A program made the translations under genes and the position numbers. Positions 45,401-57,185 of a stretch of DNA of 64,000 nucleotides are shown here, one piece after another. A model generated the notes under the pieces. That model saw only the letters and a program-made list of their open reading frames with translations, had not been told where the DNA came from and searched no databases. Source of the stretch: Microbotryum silenes-acaulis (Eukaryota; Basidiomycota; Microbotryomycetes; Microbotryales; Microbotryaceae); assembly GCA_003665825.1 (NCBI GenBank), contig QPFY01000012.1:930001-994000 (forward strand), read 5' to 3'. The stretch's first letter is position 1. Each line of letters begins with the position of its first letter.

Positions 45401-46710
45401 GACGAGAGCACGCGTATTGACGATTTGGGCCCTGTGGGTTGTTGGAAACACATCGGGATCAAACCTTCTTCCTCCATGTACCGGTTCTCAACGTGCTTCA
45501 CGACTCACCCTCGTAAGCAAAACAATTTTCCCTGCCCTCCGGCCCATAGACGTAGATCGCCTCCTCCCTAGCAAGGACGATCTTCTCCCCCGCCTGCATA
45601 CGAATCACAGCCGAACACCCAACGTTTGCCCCCATCCCATCCAATGGAGTCGCTACCGTCGAAGAGGTTCGTGAAGAAGGTGCCGAGAGTGGATAGGATA
45701 GGATCTGTTCCGTGGTGAGGATGAACAGTGTCACGGAAGAAGGGATCGATTTCTTGCCTGAACTCGAAGGGGTCGGACTCGAATACGTGCGCGTGCACCC
45801 CAACCCGGTGATGGGCTCTTTGCCCGAATACAAAGTCCTCACTTTCCCAAGACCCAGCACAGCTGCGGCATTGGCGGCGTTACCGCCACTCGACGCGGCT
45901 GCGGCAACGACGGAAGCGAGCGAGGCTTCGACGAGTTGATCGACGTGCTTGAACGCGACGACGGTGCCGTCTGCGAGACCGAGGATGATGTAGACCATGC
46001 GTGGGGATACCGAGAGTGCAGAGACGGGGTGAGGTCGCGATGAAGGGTTGATGCGGGCCAAGCGTAGGAGGGTCGGCATCGACTCGGAGAAGGAGGAACG
46101 TGTTCGCGAGAGGTACCAAATTTTGAGCACAGGGAAGGGGGATGCGGAATCCTCCTACGCAAAGGGGATCGTCACGTTAGCCTCCCATTACTAACACAAA
46201 AATATCTCTCGTTGTTTTACTCACTCCGATTGTGACGACGATGCCTTTCCAATTGCTGACGGTCTGGATGAGGCTGCACCTCCCCCCCGGTCCATAAGCC
46301 GACCACGTCCTCACGACCTCGTAATCGGCCGACAAGACATGCACGTTCCCATCCAAATCAGCGACGAGGACCAGATCCTCATCCTCATCCTGGGCGGCAA
46401 GGTTGTATCCAGAGGCAGAGGAAGGTCCTGCCGAGGAGGAGGACGACGTCGGTCCGGCGTTGATGGTCGAGATGAGCGCGGGCTGCCTCAGCATCTCCGG
46501 TGCACCGAGCGAAGGTGCATGATGGTCCCTGATGGCTGTTTGGGAGAAGAAACTGAATTGACGCCACTGTGGAGAGGGTGTACTCATTCGGGATGAGCAG
46601 GCGTTCGTTGTCGCACCGATCAAGTACCACAAACTCACCGCTGGTGCTGCACCTGCGGCCGCTGCTGTAGAGGCAGCTGTGGCCGGCCCTCCATTCTTGG
46701 ACGTCACCAT
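42470..46710 (-). CDS. VPS11: Vps11/Pep5, HOPS/CORVET core subunit with RING, 1,198 aa
   Basis: Minus-strand exons: 46710-46639, 46566-46225, 46154-45509, 45431-45094, 45026-44893, 44824-44725, 44663-43421, 43341-43016, 42946-42771 and 42689-42470. After a low-complexity start comes WRQFSFFSQ, a beta-propeller half (DLVLVADLDGNVHVLSADY, IWYLSR), then alpha-solenoid repeats (YCRYGDHLYSKSDFEGAMSCY, LYEHLGLYEDIVRYWIEAS). The C-terminus is a RING-H2 finger (CSACGGQLDLPAVHF, CRHSYHQRC, CPSC). Vps11 is shared by the HOPS and CORVET tethers that fuse endosomes and vacuoles; the RING holds Vps18. A long Gly/Ser/Pro insertion (about residues 690-790) distinguishes this copy. The in-frame read-through at 43342-43420 is an intron, because splicing restores RYWIEASS. 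Confidence 0.92.
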
Positions 46711-46990
46711 CTCGTCCCTGTCCTGGGGTATATCACTGTCGTGTGCCGAGACCCCACCGATGCGCGGATGATGACGTGACGAGCCGACGAAAGGTGTGAG
46801 TCAAGCCGAGCAACGAGTGGGGCGCCCCGCCTGCCTCACACTGCGCCTCGCGGTCGATCTATCAGTCTAGCCCACGCGTCACAGCGGCCAGCTCCAGCTC
46901 AGCCGACTTTCGGCGTTCAACAATCTCAATTCACACGGAATGTGTGAAACGAGCAATAGATTACCAGTCCGCCCTTCCACAACTCATTCC

Positions 46991-49900
46991 CTAAAGTCTC
47001 ACGTCATCGAACCCCGCCTTCTTGGTCCCCATCAACGACTCGAAACCTTCCCCCTGCAATAACGACAAGACGAACTGTTTCCTCCTCCTCGGAATCGCTT
47101 CGAGAGGGATTGTGGACAATCCCGGCGAGCTTGGAGCTGTCGCATCAGGTCTTAGCAGTACGGTGGAAAAGACCACGGCTATTCGGGAAGAAAGGTCCGG
47201 AATTCAGTAGAGCTCAGTTCAGGAGGCGTCAATGATGAGTCCGAAAGAACGTACCTAATCGATCCAGCCTTGCTTCCCTCTCCGACTCCTCCGTCGATTG
47301 CTGTACCAACACCCTCAGAAATGCAATGATGTACAACAACGTACTCGAGTGCTATTCAAGGGACCCCCCGCAACAAGAGCAGAGTCGGTTACAATGGGTC
47401 ACAAAACGTTCGGACCAGCGGAAGCACTCACAATCATCGGCATCCTCTCGACCAGAGCATACGCATCCTCTCTCCTCTCCGCCTTGACCGCATCCTCATA
47501 CAGCCCAAAAGGCACGATAGGGTCCGGCAATGCCTCGCACCACCTCAAGAAACAATCCCCCATACTCAACACCCCCAAATCCGACGCCTTGGCTCGAAGG
47601 GTCTGGGATAAGGGGGCGACGCTGGCGCGGCGGGGATCGTCCTTGATTTTCGCGTGGACGATCGGCGGGGCCGTAGCGTTCGGTTTCTTGGGTGCTGGTA
47701 ATCGGGAGGGTATTGAAGGGGAGAGCGAAAGGGCTCCAATGTCGGCTTCCATGTGGGTCTCGACCGGTTCTTGGACCTCATCGTCTGCCTCCCCCTTCTC
47801 TTCCTCCTCCTCTTCCTCTGACGAGCGATCGCCAGCGACGACCTCATCCGGTCCAACGTCTTGCATCAGCGCAGGTGTCCTCGGTGTCCCCGGATCCAAA
47901 GCTGGCGAGTTCGCAAAAGGTGACGTATTGAATCTCGGGGTCGACGTCTCCTCCGAAGCCTCTTCATCCCCTTCCTCAATCTCCTGCAACGCCAACCCAT
48001 TCCCCAACTCCTGCCCCCCAGTCGAATGAATGTCCGGAATCATTCCCACATCCATCATCGACGCCGTCCCCGAAACGACCGTCTCCAACATCGGGAACAG
48101 TTTGTCCAAAGGGAACCCATCCCCTTCATCCAACGATTCCCTAATCTCCCTCACCAATTCCGGATCGCCAGGGACCAAGAAGATCTCGTCGACGTGGAGG
48201 GCGTATTCGGCGAGGAAATCCAACATCCTTCCGGCGGGACGAGGGATCTTGGCTCGGTCTTCGGCAAAGGGCGCACTGTCGTGGGCGGCGATCGCTTTGA
48301 GTTGCGCGGTCGAATAGGTACGGATCCCTTCGCTGAAACGGGCCAGACGTTCCAAAGGGCAGGCGAAGCAGGTCGGGAAGTACTCCCTTGCCGCGACGGA
48401 GAGGAAGAGGTCTTTCTTCTCGATCGAAAGGATCAAGAGGTCGTTGAGCTCGTCTCGAGGGCCAAAGTTCAGGGCCGGGGCAGTCAGATTATCAACGCGG
48501 ATAGTAAATGAGACCGTTGCTCGTTCACCAGGCAACAGCAATCCCGAACTGGGCGAGATCGACAACCAGGGAGGGGCAATCGTCGTGGCGCCAGGTTTGA
48601 GTGTGAAAAACCATTGCGCAACGACGGAACCGACGTTCTCGATCTCGACCGTCTGCGTTTGAGGGATGAGGTATCGGATCGCTCGGTCGAATTGAATTGA
48701 CGGTCCGGGGATGAGCCTGACGTCGGGCAAAGCATCGTTGTCGTATTGATCCACTGTGACAATCAAGTTTGGCGTCTCAGTACAATGGAAAATTAGTCTT
48801 GAACTGACAGCTTGCGACTTCAACTCACGCTCGGTCATGACCTCATGCTGCACCCTCATCCTCTTCTCCTTGACGACGGTGGACACTTCGACTTGCAACA
48901 TCGCCGTCACGGGTTTATGATCACTCATCGTCACCTCTGGACAGCTCTTGTATTCCAAACATTTGACCCCTTCGTCCTTGATCGACAACCACATGATCCG
49001 ATCCGTCCAAGAAGGCGTACGTTGCTTCTCACTCGTATCGTAGGTCGAAGTCCCGATGTCGAACTTGAACGTCGGGGGGAAAGTGATGGGCGCTTCGACA
49101 AATTCGGCAAAGACGAGCTTGTGCTTCTGTTGGATCTTGAGTTGGTCGAATCGGAGAAGCATGTCCCATTCTTTGGCTTCGGTCATGCGGAGCACATCCG
49201 CTCGCGGAAGCTCGATTCGGTACTGCGCAAACAAGGAGACGCCGCTCGGCTCAGTATCAACCGAAACTACTACAACTCTAGGTGCGACTCACATTCAAAT
49301 CCCCCATCCACACCAAATGATGCGAATCAAACACCGTCGTCGTCGTCGCACTCGTCTTCTCCACCTCGGGTCTCAAATTCGGTACCCAAGGATCGACCGG
49401 CAACCCCTTGACGGTAGTTCCCTCAGTAAAGACCAAAAACTTTTCGGTATCCTTGACCATCTGGTTCCTCGCGAGCACTTGACCCGCGAACGCGGCGAGG
49501 TGCGAGTTGACGAATGTCAACCAAGTGTCTTTGTACTTGAGACGGATCGAGACGGCGCCTTTGTTCGCTACGAGACCCATGATCCCTGTCGCCAAGTGGA
49601 TGGCCGAGATCTTGCTGACGTATTGCGAGCAGTCTTTCCGAGCGAAGATGATCAAGAGCACGCCGACGAGTTGTCGTGAACAGATCTGCCACGTGCGAGA
49701 GGGCAAACATCAGCCCGGACCAGCTCAACTCTAGATTGCTCTGAAGCTCACCTTGACATAATCCTTAGCCTGTTCGCCCAACCCCTTCATCAACTCGGTC
49801 CTCCACGCATCCTCCCTCGTCGGCGTGTACCTCCACAGGGCCTCGGTCGACAGATCAAACTCTTGAAACCCAATGACCAACAACTCGGCGTTGCCCACAT

Positions 49901-50887
49901 CCCCTATCCAAGGTGAGAGGTCGTCTTCCGGTTTGGGCATCTTGTCGTTGATGTTGTAGGTCGAGCAAAAGACCCTACGCTCCAGAAAGTGCGGATCAGT
50001 CCGGTATGCTCACTGCGATTTACTCTGGGTGGACCTACTTGATGTTCTCCTTGAGCGTAAACTCGTCCTCCCGTTCCTTCAATTGCTCGACAATCCATTT
50101 CGCCCTCTGCTCCCGGACCAATTCTTCCCTCACCCTCTCGGACTCGTCATCATTTCCCCACGTCGCCGCGCCTGTTACGGGGAGCAAACTCGCCTGCCTG
50201 CCTCGCTTCGAGTAGGCCGAAGCGAGAGAATCGAATCTGGCCAAAGTTTGGCTGTCCAACGAAGGTGCGGTCGAGTTCGCAGGGGTCAGAACGTAATTGT
50301 CGACCCATTCATGGGAGGTGTTGGCTTCGTAGGTGAAGGAATGCTGGATCGCGAGCGCGTGTAGACGTTTGATCTCGGCGATGATTTCGGAGAGGTAAGA
50401 GATTTCATCTTCGAGGAGCACGATCGGCGTATCGGAACTGGGGGAGGACAAGGTGATGATGAACCGTGCTCGGAGGGAGTGGGGTTTGAGGGGGGTATTG
50501 GAGTCCAATGCGATCATCGAGGAGGAGGAAGCGGTGGTTTGGGATATCGAGAGCTGAAAGTCCGAGTAGAGCGGCACGAGCGCCGTGATGGAAGGTGTCG
50601 CCGGCCTATGAAAGAGCACGAGTCTGTGCGCGTCGCCATACTACCCATCAGTCACACTCTTTGAGACTGATCGCGCTGAAGAAAATCCCGCACACGCACA
50701 GAGCTTGGTCGACCTCGCTCCTCGAATTGACAATCACGGCGAGGTACTTCGTCGAGCGCTTCCCACCCGGGTTAACGTTCCCCCTGGCGTCTCGAGCGGC
50801 TTCGTTGACGGTCGTGCACGCCCTGATTCGATCAGTGGGTTGGATGATCTTGTTCACTGCCGTTCTGAGAGGGTACACACCCATCAT
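46991..50887 (-). CDS. OCRL/INPP5B-type inositol polyphosphate 5-phosphatase, about 1,129 aa
   Basis: Minus-strand exons: 50887-50700, 50623-50039, 49974-49752, 49685-49293, 49222-48829, 48753-47432, 47351-47255 and 47178-46991. A PH-like N-terminus (VDQALLVLFHRP...) precedes the catalytic domain: FCSTYNINDK, FQEFDLS, FVNSHLAAF, MGDLNYRIEL, PSWTDRIMW and SDHKPV, all needed for Mg-dependent 5-phosphate removal from PI(4,5)P2 or PI(3,4,5)P3. An ASH/immunoglobulin-like domain follows (WLSISPSSGLLLPGE), then a RhoGAP-like domain. Where active RhoGAPs have the arginine finger, this protein reads DEIFLVPGDPE with no Arg, as in OCRL. The RhoGAP region holds a Glu-rich insertion (about residues 850-940). 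It acts at endosomes and Golgi. The start codon is the least certain part. Confidence 0.88.
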
Positions 50888-52064
50888 AGGGTCAGATCTG
50901 GCTCCGCGGTCACTGAGAGTGTCGTCCGGTCGTGAGCGTGAGCGTGCTCGCGGGCGACGAGTGGTGGTGGGGTGGTGGGGTGGGGGACCGGCAGAGCGAT
51001 ATACACGCGATGCAACTCACTCGGTAGCCGGGTCAATAAGTCCCATCTTGTCTTCCCAGAGCTCAGTATTTCACGCCGTCGCTGCGCGTCGTTCGTACGC
51101 TTGTCCGGTGATTTGGGGTTGAACGCGACGGAGGTCCGGATCCAAGGACGATCGACTCGGAGCCACTCGGACTTGGACCGATCGCGAGCTGGTACGATGG
51201 ACGTGCGGAAGAAAAATGTGATAATATCGCCGGATATAATTGGTCAGTCCACGATGTTATCACACACGACGTGTTGGACTCGGACGGTGTGGGAGCGCGA
51301 ACGACGAGCTCGAGGACGTGCTGGTCGTACGCGAGAGCCGAACTGATCGAGACGGGGTGGGGTGGGTGGGTGCCGAGCTGAGTGTGGCTGAACATGGCGG
51401 GGGGGGCAGAAGCACCTTGGCCTGCGTTTCCTAACACTGCATTACGTTCCTAATCCGCAATTCGCTCCCACGCGCCTGGTAGCGCCTCGCCGGTGCTGTT
51501 AGGTGCTGTTTCAGCCTGTTTCGCAGTTTTGAGCCCACCCCGCGCCTGTCTAGGCTCTCTTGCTCGCTTCTACTCCTCCACCCCCCTCGCCAACCCTGTA
51601 AGTTGCAACATCACATACCACTAACGTACAGGACCATCGACCAACTGTACGACACCAACCAGCTATCATCGTTATCATCGCGGGGCGAAAGTGGGAGCAT
51701 GCGGCGACGTAGGCAGTGCCCCCCGCCCAGCAAAACTTTGCGAACGGGCTGGACACGATGGCTGATTGGGGGGATACAGCGCACTGGGCACGGTTGTGAA
51801 GGTGTCAGATGGAGCATTGGCAGTGGTTGGAGTGGACGAGTGGGGCCATGGAGGTGCACAAGAGGGTGTACATGCGGTATCAGGCCTCGAATTCGCCATA
51901 CCCACGCACGCCATTCGCACCCGCACCGTCGACCACGCCTAGCGCTCGCCCACGCGCCAACAGCTTGACCACCGCCAACCCCAATTCGCACTCGCACTCC
52001 CCACTCTCGCCCGGACCTCAGTGTACTGACCCCATTCCATGAACCCCACTTTGCTCACAGCAAT
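50888..52064. other. Divergent promoter and RPL5 leader intron
   Basis: The 5-phosphatase gene (minus) and RPL5 (plus) diverge from this 1.2-kb region. Just before the RPL5 ATG lies TTTGCTCACAG followed by CAATATG, an acceptor-like site. A donor-like GTAAGTTGC at 51598 suggests a 5'-UTR intron of about 465 nt, as is common for ribosomal-protein genes. No gene is supported. Polypyrimidine and TATA-like patches exist but are not decisive. Confidence 0.5.
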
Positions 52065-53113
52065 ATGCCTTTCGTCAAGACGGTCAAGAACGACGCCTAC
52101 TTCTCGCGATACCAGGTCAAGTACCGCCGTCGCCGCGAGGGCAAGACCGACTACTACGCCCGCAAGCGTTTGGTCGCCCAGGCCAAGAACAAGTACAACT
52201 CGCAGAAGTACCGCCTCGTCGTGCGCATCACCAACAAGGACATCATCTGCCAGATCGTCTCGGCCAAGCTCCAGGGCGACGTCGTCCTCACCGCCGCTTA
52301 CGCTCACGAGCTCCCCCGCTACGGCATCGAGCACGGTCTCACCAACTGGGCCGCCGCTTACGCCACCGGTCTCTTAGTTGCCCGACGAGCCTTGACCAAG
52401 CTCGGTTTGGCCGACAAGTACGAGGGTGAGACCGAGCCCACCGGAGAGTTGCAAATGACCGAGGCCAACGACGACGGACCGCGCCCCTTCAAGTGCTTCC
52501 TCGACGTCGGATTGAAGCGCACCTCGACCGGTGCCCGTGTCTTTGGTGCGCTCAAGGGTGCCTCGGACGGTGGTATCTTCTTGCCCCACTCGGCGCAGCG
52601 ATTCCCCGGATGGGACTTTGAGGCCAAGGAGTTGGACGCCGAGACCCTTCAACGCTACATCTACGGTGGTCACGGTGAGTTGGCCGTGTCGGGCGAGCGA
52701 GCGATCCCAAGATGTCACTGATCTCTTTTGCTCCGACTCGTCCTTGCAGTCTCCGAGTTCATGGAGACGCTCGAGGAGGAAGATGAGGAGCGATTCCGAA
52801 AGCACTTCTCGTCCTACCTTGCCGGTGCGTTCTGTCTCCGCTCCCTTCACGTCACGAACCCTTTTACTCATCCCCCACTCTCTGCTCCACAGACGACATT
52901 GGATCGGACGACATTGAGGATATTTACAGGTCCGCGCACGAGAAGATCCGCGAATCGCCCGAGGCCCAGATCACGGACAAGGCCGATTTGGCCAAGTGGA
53001 AGGAGGCGTCGAGGAAGACGCACCCCAAGAAGTTGACGCTGCAGCAACGCCGCGAGCGCATCCAGGAGAAGAAGGACGCCTGGCTCGCGAGCCGTGGCAA
53101 CGACGACGAGTAA
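52065..53113 (+). CDS. RPL5: 60S ribosomal protein L5 (uL18), 301 aa
   Basis: Exons 52065-52674, 52750-52824 and 52893-53113. The N-terminus [20 protein letters not shown] and blocks [37 protein letters not shown] and [11 protein letters not shown] are almost invariant across eukaryotes. The protein binds 5S rRNA with uL5 and is built into the large subunit's central protuberance. Length matches the 297-residue yeast protein. The C-terminus is basic/acidic mixed ([24 protein letters not shown]). Codon choice is strongly biased to C- and G-ending codons, as expected for a highly expressed gene. Small introns fall at GGH|VSEFM and YLA|DDIG. Confidence 0.98.
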
Positions 53114-53812
53114 AGATGCTCGTTCGTTGTTTTGTGCACGGTAAACCAAAATCCCCCCAAAATTCCTTTTGCCACGCTCGGTGGTGGGGTGTTTTCTCTC
53201 TTTTCCTATCTTTTGAAGCTTCCTAGTGTTGGAGTTTTTCAAGGGAGGAGAAAGAGGATGTCTCTCGAGTAGAAAAGAGGGCCTGTTTTTGCAATATACT
53301 GAATGGGTGTGCGGAAAGAACCCGTGGCGTCGGGTAGGTGAAGAGAATGGGCCGAGCTTTACAGTGCTCCGTGCGTTTTGGCATGGTATGGCGGGCCTGA
53401 TCTTTGTGTAGCGTGCGGTCTCTTTGCTGGGTGTGGATGACCCTTCGTGCCGGTGTCGGCCGGTGTGCGATGAAGAGGTCCCTCTGAGGAAACTGCTGAA
53501 TGGTGGCCCCCGCCTGGAAAGATGCCAAATTTTGATAAACCGACCGTGCGCATTCCTAATCCGAATTCCCACCTTCACCAGTATATAGTGCCCATTGGCC
53601 AGTGGGCGTGAGGCCACACGCGCGCTCTCTCTCTCTGCGGGCGCCACGGGTTGTCGGCTGCGCATGAGCCGCCTTTCGGGTTATTCAGCCACCACCCACC
53701 CACACTCACCCACACCGACGCGGCGTCTCCCTGCTCTGACTCTCTCACGCTCCCCGGCCTTCCTCCTCATCCCTTACCGACGCTGCACCGACCCTACCCC
53801 TTACCGACTACG
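53114..53812. other. Intergenic, Ypt1 promoter
   Basis: About 700 bases without a gene. A TATA-like GTATATAG occurs at about 53580, some 230 bases before the ypt1 ATG, followed by a CT-repeat and C/A-rich leader. Nothing else stands out. Confidence 0.5.
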
Positions 53813-55220
53813 ATGCAGAATCCTGATTATGATTATCTCTTTAGTCAGTACTTGCATTCAGAGTCAGAGTGTGGGAATGAATCGGGTGCTTTACGGGATG
53901 GATGGCAGTGTGCTGACGCGGTTCTCTCTCGACTCTCTCTCTCTCTCGACTCAACTCCACCTCGACTCGTGCCTCGCCGGACCGATCACCTTCTTCTACA
54001 CCGCTACCTTGACCTTGACCGACGCACTAGAACTGCTCCTCATCGGCGACTCGGGCGTAGGCAAGTCGTGCCTGTTGTTGCGTTTCGCCGACGACACGTA
54101 CACCGAATCGTACATCTCGACCATCGGCGTCGACTTCAAGATTCGCACGATCGAATTGGAGGGCAAGACGGTCAAGTTGCAGATCGTGAGTTTTGGTTCG
54201 GTGGGGGGCTTCTTTGGGGTTTTGTAGGACGGCCTGAGGGGGGGAATGCAGGCGCCTTTGATCGGTTTCACCAGCGAGGAGGGCTTTCGGACGCGGGTCG
54301 AGCACACTGGAATGAGCCCTGGGAAGATCGGAACCCACCTCCAGAACGTTTCGTTCTCGGGAATGGGACAGGATATATGGCTCGAGTAAAAGGGCCGAGA
54401 TTGGGACTCGACGCGCTCATCGAGTGACGAACGCCCCCCCCCCCTCTGCCACACACCTTGAAGGGATCGATGACGCGATGCCCCTCCGCCCCTCACGATC
54501 TGTGATGCGGGGTGCTGCACATCCGGAATGAGTTTGATTGCAATTGTGGTGGGCTCAGTGGGCGCTTAATCGAAGATCGGATTCCCTTGGCTCGGGGAGG
54601 ACAACGCCAGGCACGGACCGCACCCACACCGACACACCCCGCCGTTACGGCACCACAACCCCCTTACGATACTGATCCCGTACGCGTTCAATCTCTCACA
54701 GTGGGACACAGCAGGACAAGAACGTTTCCGCACGATCACGTCGTCGTACTACCGCGGCGCGCACGGCATCATCGTCGTCTACGACGTCACCGACAACGAC
54801 ACCTTCTCCAACGTCAAGCAGTGGCTCCAAGAGATCGACCGCTATGCGTGCGAGGGCGTCAACAAGTTGCTGGTCGGGAACAAGAGCGATTTGACGACCA
54901 AGAAGGTGGTCGAGTATTCGACCGCCAAGGAATTCGCGGATTCGATCGCGGTGTCCATGTTGGAGACCTCGGCCAAGAACGCGACCAATGTCGAACAGGC
55001 GTTCTTGACCATGGCGAAGCAGATCAAGGATCGGTACGTTTCTCGGCGCAGTGATGATGGACTTTGGTGAATCTCACTTGAGGGGACTCACATGTTCTTA
55101 TCTTCTTCTCCTTTTTACAGTATGGCCACCACGCCCGTCAACTCAGGACCGGGTAAGGCCGCGCTCAAAGTCACGGCCGGGTCCGCGGTCAACCAAACCG
55201 CCGCTGGGGGATGTTGCTAA
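53813..55220 (+). CDS. YPT1: Ypt1/Rab1 small GTPase, 205 aa
   Basis: Exons 53813-53843, 54031-54185, 54702-55033 and 55121-55220. The first exon encodes [10 protein letters not shown] and splices to [19 protein letters not shown] (P-loop). The switch I region has [15 protein letters not shown], switch [22 protein letters not shown], and the guanine-binding motifs are NKSD and ETSAK. The protein ends in GGCC, a double-geranylgeranylation site. Effector-region sequence and [20 protein letters not shown] identify Rab1/Ypt1, not Sec4/Rab8. It controls ER-to-Golgi and early autophagy traffic. The second intron (516 nt) is unusually long and contains a C12 run. The TRAPPC13 gene in this window encodes a component of its exchange-factor family. 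Confidence 0.96.
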
Positions 55221-55582
55221 AGCGATGGTCGCACGAGTTTCCTTTGGTTCGAGAGGGGGCAGAAGAAGTATCTAGAATGAGCTGAGGAGAGGGAAGGGAA
55301 TGGGGGGGGGGGGGGGGGGGGTTATTTGATCACCAACCTGAGGTCCTGATGAGTTTTGGACGTTGACTTTTCTACTTTCTTCGTCTTCGCTTTCGTTTTC
55401 GCTTTCGCACTCGTTTCTGCTTTCTTGCTCTTTTTGTCATCCCCCCCCCCCCCCCCCCCCTTCTTTTTTCTTTTCTTTTCTTGACCTACCTACTATTCTT
55501 TTCTTTGTTCAATTGTCGTTTTCCTTTTTTTTCCTCCACTCGAGCTCGGGCGTGGCCAATTGCCGGGAGAGGTATTTGAAAG

Positions 55583-55617
<35 letters not shown>

Positions 55618-55882
55618 AGGGAGGAAGCTACGGAATCCCTCTCAACGAGTGCTGAACCTGACCCCTCATGGAGAACTTGACTCGAGGGAAGAAACATCAA
55701 GGGACCCTCTTCTTGATTGCGACAGGCTTCCAGGAGGGAAGCGTGAGTGTTATTACAACAAGGGTTCGAACCACACGGACAAGACAGAGAAAAAGCACCA
55801 GGACCGCATAGGCATTGGAGAGAGGGGTTAGGGAACACCTCCCGACGAGGGCACGGCTCTTTGTTTGGAAAGAGTGTAATTC
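55221..55882. repeat. Low-complexity 3' region with G20, C20 and (GA)n
   Basis: Between the convergent YPT1 and RPB9 genes lie a run of 20 G (55302-55321), a run of 20 C (55441-55460) and a GA repeat (about 55586-55613). CTTT-rich sequence surrounds them. The G and C runs are complementary across 119 bases. No gene is supported. Confidence 0.85.
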
Positions 55883-56912
55883 TTATCGTCGATTCAGGAT
55901 GGGGTCCTGGAACGTCTTGTGGCAACTGCGAATTAGGGGGGAGGGAGGGACCGGAAGCGGTCGGTTGATCGTCAGTGCCAGAGTAATTCCAAAGATCACA
56001 GCATGGGGCTCGACCGAAAGCCCGAATTCCTAAAGAAGACATCGAAACCCACTTTGTGCAGACGAAGAAGAGCGTCATCTTGGTATCGGTTCGTTTGGCT
56101 TGACCTTGGAAAAAGACGGCTCTGACCACGCGGGTAGGTTGAGATCAGTTACGGTCCGGAGTGGGGTCCCAGTGCTCGTTCTGTACTGACTCTTTGTGTT
56201 GACTGTTTGATAGGTGACGAGAGAGAGCAGAGGTGATGGTCATGGCGTCAAAGGCGAGAAGGGAAGAATCAGCACTGCGGACGGGATCGTCGTCTTGTGG
56301 GGTGTTCCTCTGAGCTCAAGACACGGCCCAATGGTAGGGGGGGGGGAAGCATTCACCATCTTGGACATTCGATATTTGATCTTGGCTGTGGTCGGTGAGT
56401 TGGTGAGGTCGTCTGTCAGTCAAAAGGAGCGTTCATGGGTCGCAGCTACCCACTCGGTCGTGACTTGAGTGTATGAACTGACCAAAGTCGGATCGGTCTG
56501 CAAGTCCTGCGTCACACCTGCGGTTTCCCTACATATCGCCACCGGTGTCAGATCCAAAAGAAGACACGCCCTTCGCTTTAACGTGTGCCCGCTGTGGTCT
56601 CACTTTGACACGACCAACAGATCATGCTTGTACACGCAAGGGTTGGTGGTCTCCTCCTTGTAGTGACAGTTGCGACAGGCGTACATCAACACGTGCGAGA
56701 CCTTGTCCTCCTACGAAGAGATCGCAGCTGGTTCAGTATACTGCACCCTGTGAGGATGATGGGATGTGAGCTTTACCTTGGGGTACAAGAGGTTGTTGCT
56801 GGACGGGCACATCGAAGGGGGAGCGAGCTCAGTCGGGCACTTTCGAGATAGACGGGACCCATCAACTCGAGAAGAGTACTGACCATTCACCACAGAACGA
56901 GATGGACGCCAT
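55883..56912 (-). CDS. RPB9: RNA polymerase II subunit Rpb9, 118 aa
   Basis: Minus-strand exons: 56912-56884 (29 nt), 56798-56777 (22 nt), 56710-56604, 56528-56483, 56385-56357 (29 nt), 56202-56191 (12 nt), 56121-56053 and 55925-55883. Every junction is GT-AG and in phase. The product starts MASISFCGECNNLLYPKEDK and has two zinc ribbons: FCGEC ... ACRNC in the first half, and ECPRC ... FVCTNC in the second. Between them lies ETAGVTQDLQTDPTLPRS, matching the conserved DPTLPR linker, and the second ribbon carries HKEAVFFQGQAKRTDTKMTLFF. Rpb9 sits at the polymerase jaw, supporting transcription start-site choice and fidelity. Length matches 113-125 residues. Exons are so small that no ORF scan would find the gene. 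Confidence 0.93.
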
Positions 56913-57185
56913 CGCTTTCTGCTTTCTGCTTTCTGCTGAATGGGACGATGTACGACACACACACACACACACACACCAGGGGGTTGGGCCGGACAAGAAA
57001 TCCGAGCGAGGCGCGATTCGACCTTGGACCGGTTGTCGAAAAGCGCATTAGCTTCTGCTCGCTTTCATTAGCTTCGGCTCATCACAACTCCCTGGTCGAG
57101 TGTTGAACCAGCTGCTGCCCCCCACCTTTCCTTCTCACGCCTCATCACACGTCTCCACCGTCGCCCGCATCTCAACCCCCCGACC
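56913..57185. promoter_or_regulatory. Divergent RPB9/AIM18 promoter with (CA)n
   Basis: Only 273 bases separate the two divergent starts, so it must serve as a shared promoter. A (CA)9-10 run lies at about 56956-56976, some 45 bases from the RPB9 start. A C/T-rich leader precedes the plus-strand ATG. Confidence 0.6.

Noticed and set aside
48754..48828. Continuous reading frame through this 75-base segment of the 5-phosphatase
   Set aside because: It begins GTGAGT and ends CACAG on the minus strand and its residues do not fit the family, so I treat it as an in-frame intron.
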